Under the pieces are notes generated by a model that worked only from the letters and a program-made list of their open reading frames with translations, was not told the DNA's origin and made no database searches. Of a DNA stretch of 8,569 bases, positions 1 through 6,964 are shown one piece after another. The position numbers were made by a program, and so were the translations under genes. Origin of the DNA: CAYXPG01 sp964564845 (GTDB lineage: Bacteria; Planctomycetota; Phycisphaerae; Sedimentisphaerales; Anaerobacaceae); assembly GCA_964564845.1 (NCBI GenBank), contig CAZMCN010000096.1:1-8569 (forward strand). Direction: 5' to 3'. Every line of letters begins with the position of its first letter. Positions within the stretch are counted from its first letter, which is position 1.

Positions 1-344
1 TTCTCGGAATGAATCGCGACAGGCGTTTTGGCCCTTTGATGATGTTCGGAATGGGTGGCACAATGGTCGAAGTGCTTAAAGATGTGTCATTTTACCTTGC
101 GCCACTGACAGCCGATGAAGCCAAACAAATGTTGATAAACACAAAAACGTATAAGATGTTGAAAGGAGTGCGGGGCGAAGAGGCAGTAGATATAGATAAA
201 ATAGCAGAAGGCCTGCAGAGACTCTCACAATTGGTTACGGAATTCCCTCAGATTCAGGAAGTGGATATAAATCCTTTTGTTGTCGGGCCTGAAGGCAGAA
301 CGGCGGTGGCAGTTGATGCCAGAATGAGTGTGGAAAAAGTTTAG
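1..344 (+). CDS. Acyl-CoA (acetate-CoA) ligase, ADP-forming, ATP-grasp C-terminal part (5'-truncated)
   Basis: This is the 3' end of a gene cut by the left edge of the window. The reading frame is open from base 3, and the ATG at 9 is probably internal, because the residues around it (GMNRDRRFGPLMMFGMGGT) match the middle of the ATP-grasp domain of ADP-forming acyl-CoA synthetases, where a GxxxDPxFGPxxxFGxGG-like block is conserved. The EVDINPF motif at nt 258-278 is the Asp/Asn metal-nucleotide ligand region shared with succinyl-CoA synthetase beta subunits. Known family reaction: acyl-CoA + ADP + Pi to free acid + ATP + CoA, reversible and cytoplasmic. It cannot be told from here whether the gene encodes a separate beta subunit or a fused alpha-beta protein, nor whether the substrate is acetate or another acid. 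It ends 14 nt before the likely start of the CoA-transferase gene, which implies cotranscription. A Pat-like protein is less likely, since Pat carries its GNAT domain after this region and here the protein simply stops. Confidence 0.85.
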   Translation, partial: LGMNRDRRFGPLMMFGMGGTMVEVLKDVSFYLAPLTADEAKQMLINTKTYKMLKGVRGEEAVDIDKIAEGLQRLSQLVTEFPQIQEVDINPFVVGPEGRTAVAVDARMSVEKV

Positions 345-346
345 CT

Positions 347-352
347 AAAGAG
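347..352 (+). promoter_or_regulatory. Ribosome binding site of the CoA-transferase-GNAT gene
   Basis: AAAGAG ends immediately before ATG 353 but 6 nt before ATG 359. Normal spacing therefore picks the second ATG, shortening the protein by two residues. Confidence 0.5.
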
Positions 353-358
353 ATGTAT

Positions 359-2215
359 ATGCAGGAATTTGAATGGAAAGAAAAATACCGCCGGAAGATA
401 GGCACGGCACCTGCAGCGATGAAACTAATTAAGCCGGGTAACAGCATCTTTATAGGAACAGGCTGCGGCCAACCACAGCATCTGGTTAACGCTTTAGTTG
501 AGCATTCAAGCCATATTTTTGACGCTCACATTGTACACCTGTTGACTATGGGTACGGCACCCTATGCTGGTGAGAAGTTTCGTGAACGTTTCAAGATGAA
601 TAGTTTTTTCATTGCTGATAACGTTCGCGATTCTCTGAAAAAAGGTATTGGGGATTATACGCCGATATTTCTGTCGGAGATACCTGATGAATTTGATACC
701 GGCAGAATTCCTATTGATATCGCCTTAATCAGTGTTTCTGAGCCGGATGCAAGAGGTTTGTGCAGCTTGGGCGTTTCGGTGGACATCGTTAAATCCGCTG
801 CCGCAAACGCCCGTTATGTTATTGCACAGGTCAACCGTTGTATGCCCCGAACATTCGGCGACAGCTTTATTCACGTCAACAGCATTGATATGCTGGTTCC
901 TTATGATGAGGATATAATCGAAGTGCCGGTGCCCGAACCTGATGAAACTCTACGTTGTATCGGACAGAACATTTCCAGGCTTGTTGAGGACGGCAGTACT
1001 ATCGAATGCGGCATCGGTCGTATTCCTCAGGCCACCGCCGGTTACCTTGTTTATAAGAAAGACCTCGGTATTCATACCGAAATGTTCAGCGACTGGATTA
1101 TCGACCTGATTGAGGGTGGTGTGGTTACCTGTTCAAAAAAGACACTTAACCACGGTAAGGTCGTCGCAAGTTTCTGTATGGGTTCGAAAAGGCTTTATGA
1201 TTACATCAACAACAATCCCTTCTTTGAGTTTTATCCGACCGAATACGTCAATGACCCGCATATTATCAGTCAGCACGAGAAAATGGTTGCGATAAACGTT
1301 GGTTTGGAGATTGATTTGACCGGCCAGGTCTGTGCCGACTCTTTAGGCTATCAGTTCTATAGTGGTATCGGTGGTCAGGTTGATTTCATTCGCGGTGCGG
1401 CGCGCAGCAGGACCGGCAAGGCTATTATTGCGATGCCTTCGACCGCAAGAGATGGACAAGTGTCGAGAATTGTGCCGCATCTGACCGAAGGCGCTGGGGT
1501 TGTTACGACCCGCGGCGATGTTCACTATATAGTTACCGAATACGGAACGGCATATCTTCACGGCAAGAGTATCAGAGAAAGAGTTTTGTCACTAATCAAC
1601 ATTGCTCACCCAAAATTCAGAAAGGAGCTCATTCAGGCCGCAAAAGCCCAGAAATACGTTTATCAAGACCAGATAGAACTGGACGCTGAAAAGTTTGCGT
1701 ATCCGGAAGAGCTGGAACATACCGACACTCTGAACGACGGCACGGAAATATTTTTCAGGCCCGTCAAACCTACTGATGAGTCGGAACTTTCGGAAATGCT
1801 GTATTCTTTAAGCGAAGAGTCTATTCGAAAGAGATATATGACCCAGACAATGACATTTCCGCATAAAGATGTCCAACGATTGACGAATATTGATTATCGG
1901 CAGGACATTTCTATTGTAGGAACCGTGCCAAGTGTCTCCGGCGAAGAGATAGTTGCAATCGCTCAGTATTTCCTTGACCCTAAGACAAAGGCCGCTGAAG
2001 TAGCGTTCATTGTACAGGACGAATGGCAGCAAAAGGGAATGGGAACCTTATTGCTGGATTATCTTACACAAATCGCCAAGCTGCGCGGCGTGAAAAGCTT
2101 TTACGCAAAAGTATTACCGGCCAATAAGCCGATGCTGGTAATTTTTCACAACTCCGGCTATAAGGTAAATACCGAATTTGATGGTGAAGTCTATAGCATA
2201 ACATATACGATTTAA
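359..2215 (+). CDS. Acetyl-CoA hydrolase/CoA-transferase with C-terminal GNAT acetyltransferase domain
   Basis: A two-domain protein of 618 aa. Residues about 1-450 form an acetyl-CoA hydrolase/4-hydroxybutyrate CoA-transferase-type (AbfT/Cat2/Ach1) fold. E241 in GIHTEMFSD aligns with the catalytic glutamate that forms the CoA thioester in this family, and GIGGQVDF (from G336) is the glycine-rich CoA-binding segment. Known role: moving CoA between acetyl-CoA and another carboxylate, or hydrolysing acetyl-CoA, in the cytoplasm. Residues about 463-618 form a GNAT N-acetyltransferase. Q558-K559-G560-M561-G562 fits the R/Q-x-x-G-x-G/A pyrophosphate loop, followed by a helix and a C-terminal AxxLPxNKPM block. 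The start at ATG 359 is preferred over ATG 353 because AAAGAG (347-352) lies 6 nt before it. A frequently conserved Gly after HTEMFSD is Trp here (W246). Both domains look intact. The substrate of the GNAT part cannot be read from the sequence; Acs or the protein's own CoA-transferase domain are guesses from context. Confidence 0.9.
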   Translation: MQEFEWKEKYRRKIGTAPAAMKLIKPGNSIFIGTGCGQPQHLVNALVEHSSHIFDAHIVHLLTMGTAPYAGEKFRERFKMNSFFIADNVRDSLKKGIGDYTPIFLSEIPDEFDTGRIPIDIALISVSEPDARGLCSLGVSVDIVKSAAANARYVIAQVNRCMPRTFGDSFIHVNSIDMLVPYDEDIIEVPVPEPDETLRCIGQNISRLVEDGSTIECGIGRIPQATAGYLVYKKDLGIHTEMFSDWIIDLIEGGVVTCSKKTLNHGKVVASFCMGSKRLYDYINNNPFFEFYPTEYVNDPHIISQHEKMVAINVGLEIDLTGQVCADSLGYQFYSGIGGQVDFIRGAARSRTGKAIIAMPSTARDGQVSRIVPHLTEGAGVVTTRGDVHYIVTEYGTAYLHGKSIRERVLSLINIAHPKFRKELIQAAKAQKYVYQDQIELDAEKFAYPEELEHTDTLNDGTEIFFRPVKPTDESELSEMLYSLSEESIRKRYMTQTMTFPHKDVQRLTNIDYRQDISIVGTVPSVSGEEIVAIAQYFLDPKTKAAEVAFIVQDEWQQKGMGTLLLDYLTQIAKLRGVKSFYAKVLPANKPMLVIFHNSGYKVNTEFDGEVYSITYTI

Positions 2216-2228
2216 CAAAGCAGAAAAA

Positions 2229-2235
2229 AAGGGAG
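2229..2235 (+). promoter_or_regulatory. Ribosome binding site favouring a TTG start for the deacetylase
   Basis: AAGGGAG is 8 nt from TTG 2244 and 14 nt from ATG 2250. Spacing favours TTG, start-codon preference favours ATG. Confidence 0.45.
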
Positions 2236-2243
2236 CAGAGCAT

Positions 2244-3380
2244 TTGACGATGAGAAAATCCATTTTTATTTATTCAAAACAATGCGAGCAATATCGTTAT
2301 CCGCCGGAATGTCCCTTTGATGTGAGCAGGCCCGGCAAAGTCCGTGAGATTGCAAATTCGATGGGGTTGCTGGCAGGTTCGGGCAGAAGTGAACTAGCGC
2401 CGAAGCCGGCGGAGAAAAACATTTTAGAAAAATTTCATACAGCTCGTTATCTTCAGGTACTCAAGGCGGCCGCAGACGGTCATTGGGATACCGAGGCGCT
2501 GCGGATGGGAATAGGGACGGGCGACTGCCCGATTTTCAGGGATATGTATGATTACAGCGTTTTGGCCTGCGGAGCCACTCTGGATGCAGCAAATCTAATC
2601 CTTTCAGGTTCAGCCGATGCGGCGTTTAATCCGTCAGGCGGATTGCATCACGCAGGCCCCGAGCAAGCATCCGGATTTTGCTATATGAATGATGTTGCGC
2701 TGGCGTGTTTGGTGTTGGCTGAGGCCGGAAAAAAGGTTTTATATATTGATGTGGATGTTCATCAGGGCGATGGCGTTCTGAACGCATTTTACGAGCGGTC
2801 GGATGTATTGACCATATCATTCCACGAAAGCCCGCTATCGCTATTTCCCGGCACAGGCTTCGAAAATGAAATCGGCACAGGGCAAGGCAGGGGGTACTGT
2901 GTAAACGTTCCTCTTCCAATCGGAACTTATGACCAGGCGTATATGAAGGCATTCAAAGCGATAGTGCCGCCGTTAGCCGGTGCTTTCGGCCCTGACGTGA
3001 TTGTTTTTGAATTGGGGGCTGATGCCCTTGTGGGCGACCCTCTTGCACATCTGTGTTTGACTAATAATACCTATGCCGACATAGTCGAAATTCTGTTGAG
3101 TTTTAACAAACCTATTCTTATGACCGGAGGCGGCGGATACAATGTTGAAAATACCGTAAGGGCTTGGGCACTTGCGTGGAGCGTTTTATGTGGCGGTGAT
3201 ACTGACCAGGATATGAGTCTGGGTGTTGGCGGGGTTATGCTTGAGAGCACCGACTGGCAGGGAGGGCTGCGGGACAGGGAATTTGTTAAAAGAGAAAAAC
3301 AGGCCGATATGGTTCTGCCTGCAATAGAAGAAACAATAGAAGCGATTAAAACAAACGTCTTTTCCATTCACGGCCTATGA
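2244..3380 (+). CDS. acuC: AcuC-like zinc-dependent deacetylase (histone deacetylase family)
   Basis: A 378-aa member of the arginase/deacetylase fold, close to the usual AcuC length. All catalytic elements of class I-type zinc deacetylases are visible: the tandem His pair H135-H136 in GGLHHA, zinc ligands D171 and H173 in DVDVHQGDG, the third zinc ligand D260 in GADALVGDPLAHL, and the transition-state Tyr Y299 in GGGGYN. Known role: removing acetyl groups from lysines; in Bacillus, AcuC deacetylates and reactivates acetyl-CoA synthetase. It begins 28 nt after the CoA-transferase-GNAT gene, so it is probably in the same operon, and a complete acs gene lies in the window. The start is ambiguous. 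TTG 2244 has AAGGGAG (2229-2235) at 8 nt, while ATG 2250 is in frame but 14 nt from that site. Polyamine or acetoin-related deacetylase activity is an alternative within the superfamily, so the symbol is by similarity only. Confidence 0.9.
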   Translation: MTMRKSIFIYSKQCEQYRYPPECPFDVSRPGKVREIANSMGLLAGSGRSELAPKPAEKNILEKFHTARYLQVLKAAADGHWDTEALRMGIGTGDCPIFRDMYDYSVLACGATLDAANLILSGSADAAFNPSGGLHHAGPEQASGFCYMNDVALACLVLAEAGKKVLYIDVDVHQGDGVLNAFYERSDVLTISFHESPLSLFPGTGFENEIGTGQGRGYCVNVPLPIGTYDQAYMKAFKAIVPPLAGAFGPDVIVFELGADALVGDPLAHLCLTNNTYADIVEILLSFNKPILMTGGGGYNVENTVRAWALAWSVLCGGDTDQDMSLGVGGVMLESTDWQGGLRDREFVKREKQADMVLPAIEETIEAIKTNVFSIHGL

Positions 3381-3415
3381 TTTTGCGAAATATACGCAAA
3401 AAAGCTCAAAAGCTT
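3381..3415. terminator. Candidate bidirectional terminator between convergent operons
   Basis: Two small inverted repeats follow the deacetylase stop codon directly. TTTTGCG (3381-3387) pairs with CGCAAAA (3395-3401) around a 7-nt loop. AAGCT (3402-3406) pairs with AGCTT (3411-3415) around CAAA. Read on the minus strand, the second hairpin is followed by a run of six T (complement of 3398-3403), the layout of a weak intrinsic terminator for the MFS transcript. On the plus strand only scattered T stretches follow (3421-3424, 3431-3434). The stems are short and AT-rich, so either may be inefficient. Confidence 0.35.
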
Positions 3416-3446
3416 GAATCTTTTACGCTCTTTTCAGTAATTTTAC

Positions 3447-4733
3447 CTATGCTTTTAGCTCAGCGGTTTCAATGTTGTGATGCGGTGCTTTGAGCAGAAA
3501 AACCATTATTGCAGCAAGAATCAATAGTCCCGCAGCTCCGTAATAGGCAATGTTGAACGTCTGATGTTTGACATACATTGCTCCTGCCAGTTTTGCGAGC
3601 ATAAATCCGCCTACTCCCCAGGCGGTAAAGACAAGGCCGTAGTTCACGCCAAAATTATTTATACCATAGAAGTCTTTTGTGATTGACGGAAAGAGTGATA
3701 GATTTGCCCCGTAGTTTGCGCCGATTAGAGCCGATATGACAGCCAACACAGGCATGTTGGCAAGTGGGCTTGTTCGTGTGGTTTTTGAAAGCAGGAATAT
3801 TAATATTGCCTGGGATACGAAGCATATAAACAACATTGCCTTGCGTCCGAATTTATCGCTGAATGTGCCGGCCAATACTCTTCCTGTCCCATTGCCGATG
3901 GCAAGAACAGCTACGAGTACAAAGCCAAGTGTAATTCCAACCTGCTGGTCGGCAATTGCAGCAAGCTTCGATATGATCATAAGACCGGCTCCTGCACCAC
4001 AGGCATACATAAACCAAATCATATAAAACTGGACCGTACCAAGCATTTCTTTCGGCTGAAATTCTTCTTTTTTGTTATTAATAACGACAGAAGCTGTTGG
4101 TGGTGAATCCGTTGGAATATATCCTGCTGGTGGTGATTTAAGAAACAGTGCGAATCCTACCACTACAAACAAAAATGCGATACCCCAGAACAATAAAGCT
4201 CCCTGAAAACCCAAATTGTTAACCAGGTAAGTTGTAAGCGGAGCGGCATAGACCGATGCCAGGCCGAAACCGGAAACAACTATTCCGGCTATCAGGCCGG
4301 TCTTTGCTGCCGGAAACCACTTTACGGCCGGCGGAGTTGTTGATGCATATCCAAAGCCGATACCTGCCCCGGCAAGTATCCCAAACCCAATAACAAATCC
4401 ACAAAGTGAGGTTGTTATGCTGGTTATTATAAAGCCGGCACCAACTAAAAGCCCTCCAGTGATAGCGACAATACGTGGGCCGATTTTATCCTGCATACGA
4501 CCCGCAGGAACCATTATAAGTGAGAAAATCAAACAGGCAAACATGTACGGCAGTGACTTGTCCTCTTCGTTCCACCCCCAGTCAGCAGGTATTCGTTTAC
4601 TGATAACGCTCCATGTGTAAAGGATACCAAGGGCAAGGTTAATGCCCATTGCTGTAAACGTAACACGCCAGCCGTGGTTTACAATCGTTGTTTGATGCGG
4701 GTTTGTCTCTTTGGTCATAATTGATTTTTCCAT
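3447..4733 (-). CDS. MFS transporter, OFA (oxalate/formate antiporter) family
   Basis: A 428-aa inner-membrane carrier with about 12 hydrophobic segments (roughly residues 22-43, 62-80, 88-107, 110-130, 145-168, 178-199, 232-257, 266-289, 298-316, 327-350, 361-385, 394-415) and a hydrophilic central loop at about 200-230. The MFS loop motif appears after helix 2 (GRMQDKIGPR, 78-87) and again after helix 8 (SDKFGRK, 292-298). The helix 4-5 stretch FGYASTTPPAVKWFP with a following KTGLIAG is typical of OFA proteins, which carry small carboxylates such as oxalate, formate or lactate. The start at 4733 is supported by AGGAA (complement of 4739-4743) 5 nt upstream; the in-frame ATG at 4718 lacks such a site. 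It lies downstream of acs on the same strand with no evident promoter of its own, so acetate or a related monocarboxylate is a reasonable but unproven substrate. Confidence 0.88.
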   Translation of the reverse strand: MEKSIMTKETNPHQTTIVNHGWRVTFTAMGINLALGILYTWSVISKRIPADWGWNEEDKSLPYMFACLIFSLIMVPAGRMQDKIGPRIVAITGGLLVGAGFIITSITTSLCGFVIGFGILAGAGIGFGYASTTPPAVKWFPAAKTGLIAGIVVSGFGLASVYAAPLTTYLVNNLGFQGALLFWGIAFLFVVVGFALFLKSPPAGYIPTDSPPTASVVINNKKEEFQPKEMLGTVQFYMIWFMYACGAGAGLMIISKLAAIADQQVGITLGFVLVAVLAIGNGTGRVLAGTFSDKFGRKAMLFICFVSQAILIFLLSKTTRTSPLANMPVLAVISALIGANYGANLSLFPSITKDFYGINNFGVNYGLVFTAWGVGGFMLAKLAGAMYVKHQTFNIAYYGAAGLLILAAIMVFLLKAPHHNIETAELKA

Positions 4734-4778
4734 TACGGTTCCTATCTTAATGATTTTTGCGAAATGCCGGAAGCAGAA

Positions 4779-4814
4779 TAGGCCGGATGCATACGAATAT
4801 GTGCATCCGGCCTA
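4779..4814 (-). repeat. Strong 13-bp inverted repeat (hairpin) between acs and the MFS gene
   Basis: A perfect inverted repeat: TAGGCCGGATGCA (4779-4791) pairs with TGCATCCGGCCTA (4802-4814) across a 10-nt loop. It lies 17 nt after the acs stop and 45 nt before the MFS start. On the minus strand it is followed by ATTCTGCTTCC, which lacks a real T tract, so it is not a classic intrinsic terminator. It may cause partial termination, mark a processing or stabilising 3' end of the acs mRNA, or be a REP-like palindrome. GCCGGATGC is directly repeated with one change at 4766-4774 (GCCGGAAGC), so the transcript could pair in two ways. Confidence 0.75.
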
Positions 4815-4831
4815 ATTGTTTGCTTTTTGGG

Positions 4832-6811
4832 TTATCCACGGCCTTTAATAAGGGCCTCGACTACGGTTGGGTCGGCAAGTGTAGTAATATCGCCAAGCTT
4901 ATCTGTATTTCTTTCAGCAATTTTGCGCAGGATACGTCTCATAATCTTGCCCGAACGCGTTTTTGGCAATGCGGGGGCAAACTGGATGGCCTCAGGTGTA
5001 GCTATAGGGCCAATCTCCTTGCGAACGTGCTTAATAAGCTCTTTTTTGAGTTCATCGCTTTCTTCGACGCCCTCTACAAGAGTTACAAACGCATAGAGTG
5101 ATTGTCCTTTAATATCGTGTGGTACAGGTGTAACAGCGGCCTCGGCAACTTTTTCGTGGCTGACCAGGGCGCTTTCGACCTCAGCGGTGCCGATACGGTG
5201 TCCGGAAACGTTGACGACATCGTCAATTCTACCCATAAGCCAGTAGTCGCCGTCGTCGTCGATACGGCAGCCGTCTCCGGCAAAATAAATATTGTCGTAC
5301 ATAGTGAAATATGTATCGATGAACCTTTCGTGGTCTCCCCACATCGTTTTCATTATACCAGGCCAGGGTTTGCGTATGCAGAGTTTGCCGCCTTCGTTCA
5401 CGGCACATTCGGTTCCATCGTCACGCAAAACTACCGGGTCAACACCAAAGAAGGGTCGGCTTGCGCTGCCGGGTTTTAATGTATGGGCACCAGGCAGCGG
5501 TGTGATTAAAATGCCGCCGGTTTCCGTCTGCCACCACGTGTCAACGATGGGACATCGATTGCGTCCAATCTTTTCGTAATACCACATCCAGGCCTCAGGA
5601 TTTATCGGTTCGCCAACTGTTCCGAGAACTCTCAGAGTGTCCAGTTTGTACTTGGCCGGCCATTCGTCACCGAGACGCATCAGAGCACGAATCGCTGTAG
5701 GGGCCGTATAGAAAACTGTAACGCCGAATTTATCACAGATTTGCCAGAAACGTCCCGCATCAGGATATGTGGGAACACCTTCGAACATCAGCGATGTTGC
5801 TCCGTTTGCGAGCGGCCCATAAACAATATAGCTGTGTCCTGTTACCCAACCAATGTCAGCAGTGCACCAGTAAACATCATCATCATGAATGTTGAAGATG
5901 GTTTTGTGAGTAAGAGTGGTGAACACAAGATATGCGCCTGTAATGTGGACAACACCCTTGGGTTTGCCGGTCGAGCCGGATGTGTAAAGGATAAAAAGAG
6001 GGTCTTCGGCATTCATAGGTTCAGCTTCGCAGTCTTCGTCGGCATTTGCCATCTCATCGTGATACCATACGTCCCTGCCGCTTTGCATATCGCAGGGGGC
6101 ATCGTTGACCTTGACGACTATGACATTTTCAATCGTAGGTGTGTTTTTCAATGCAGCATCAGCAATATCCTTGAGCTTGATATGTTTGCCGGCGCGCAGA
6201 GAAACATTGGCGGTGATAAGCATTTTGCAGTCGGAGTCGTTAATTCGGCCCTCAATGGCATCGGAGCTGAAACCGCCGAAGATAACCGAATGAATGGCAC
6301 CTATGCGTGCACAGGCAAGCATTACTATTGGCAGTTCCGGCACCATCGGCAGATAAATTGCGACACGGTCGCCTTTTTTTATACCTTTTGATTTTAAGAC
6401 ATTGGCAAACTTGCAAACCTGCTTGTAGAGTTCTTCGTAGGTGAGTTTTTTGACCGCTTCTTCGGCTTCGCCCTGCCAGATTAGTGCGGTTTTCTTTGCG
6501 GTTGGTGTCCCAAGATGGCGGTCGAGACAATTATAGGAAACGTTTAATTGCCCATCGGCAAACCACGTGTGTTCGATTTTGCGGTTCTTTGTGTCCCAGA
6601 TATATTCCAGACTTTTTGTTGGTTCTTTGAGCCAGGCCAAGCTCTTTGCCTGTTCCAGCCAGAAGGCATCGGGGTCATTAATCGATTTTTCCCACATCTG
6701 CCTGTATTGCTCGTCGCTGGATACATAAGCATTGGCTCTTATTGAGGCAGGCGGCTCAAATGTCCGACTCTCTGCCATAAGAGATTCCATACCCTTTGGT
6801 TCATTTGCCAT
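4832..6811 (-). CDS. acs: Acetyl-CoA synthetase (AMP-forming)
   Basis: A full-length 659-aa acetate-CoA ligase of the ANL adenylating family: acetate + ATP + CoA to acetyl-CoA + AMP + PPi, cytoplasmic. Visible motifs in order: the N-terminal Acs extension with YRQMWEKSINDPDAFW (36-51), IFGGFSSDAIEGR (177-189), phosphate loop YTSGSTGKPKG (276-286), GEPINPEAW (400-408), DTWWQTETGG (424-433) with the Trp pair that restricts the acyl pocket to acetate, hinge region GRIDDVVNVSGHRIGTAEVE (527-546), and the C-terminal PKTRSGK (616-622). K622 matches the catalytic lysine that Pat/AcuA acetylates to switch Acs off in other bacteria. AAAGGAG (complement of 6822-6828) lies 10 nt before the ATG. It has its own sigma70-like promoter (6905-6933) and is followed by a strong hairpin and the carboxylate carrier gene. 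Nothing appears broken. Confidence 0.97.
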   Translation of the reverse strand: MANEPKGMESLMAESRTFEPPASIRANAYVSSDEQYRQMWEKSINDPDAFWLEQAKSLAWLKEPTKSLEYIWDTKNRKIEHTWFADGQLNVSYNCLDRHLGTPTAKKTALIWQGEAEEAVKKLTYEELYKQVCKFANVLKSKGIKKGDRVAIYLPMVPELPIVMLACARIGAIHSVIFGGFSSDAIEGRINDSDCKMLITANVSLRAGKHIKLKDIADAALKNTPTIENVIVVKVNDAPCDMQSGRDVWYHDEMANADEDCEAEPMNAEDPLFILYTSGSTGKPKGVVHITGAYLVFTTLTHKTIFNIHDDDVYWCTADIGWVTGHSYIVYGPLANGATSLMFEGVPTYPDAGRFWQICDKFGVTVFYTAPTAIRALMRLGDEWPAKYKLDTLRVLGTVGEPINPEAWMWYYEKIGRNRCPIVDTWWQTETGGILITPLPGAHTLKPGSASRPFFGVDPVVLRDDGTECAVNEGGKLCIRKPWPGIMKTMWGDHERFIDTYFTMYDNIYFAGDGCRIDDDGDYWLMGRIDDVVNVSGHRIGTAEVESALVSHEKVAEAAVTPVPHDIKGQSLYAFVTLVEGVEESDELKKELIKHVRKEIGPIATPEAIQFAPALPKTRSGKIMRRILRKIAERNTDKLGDITTLADPTVVEALIKGRG

Positions 6812-6904
6812 TTTTACCGTTCTCCTTTGTACGTAGTTGAATTTTTGTCGATTATGCTTTCATTTTACCTCGGTAGTTTTTACTTTAGAGATTTAAAAAA
6901 AGCA

Positions 6905-6933
6905 AATATACTTAATTTTTTTGAGATTATCAA
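6905..6933 (-). promoter_or_regulatory. Sigma70-like promoter of acs
   Basis: On the minus strand, TTGATA (complement of 6928-6933) and TATATT (complement of 6905-6910) are separated by exactly 17 nt; each hexamer has one mismatch to consensus. The predicted transcript start is near 6898, giving a leader of about 85-90 nt. The spacer includes a seven-A tract. The remaining sequence of 6812-6964 is AT-rich with no recognised operator. Confidence 0.65.
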
Positions 6934-6964
6934 GGAAAACCTACTTAAATCCAGTTTTTTTAGT

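Noticed and set aside
9..11. ATG at 9 as a true start of a small 111-aa protein
   Set aside because: The frame stays open to the left edge and the flanking residues belong to the middle of the ATP-grasp domain, so this is an internal methionine of a truncated gene.
2626..2952. 108-codon minus-strand frame inside the deacetylase gene
   Set aside because: It overlaps the zinc-binding core of a clear deacetylase, shows no recognisable family and has no supporting context.
4832..4840. TTATCCACG, one base from a DnaA box
   Set aside because: It is the end of the acs coding sequence (complement of the last codons and stop) and stands alone; no cluster of boxes or AT-rich unwinding region indicates an origin.
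5741..6391. Long open frame (216 codons) on the plus strand opposite acs
   Set aside because: It is fully antisense to the well-supported acs gene, and its protein has an unfamiliar Cys-rich composition with no recognisable domain; it is a shadow frame.
6934..6964. Terminator after the porin gene
   Set aside because: A run of T/A is present at 6955-6961 but no convincing stem with proper orientation was found; only a bulged, AT-only pairing is possible.
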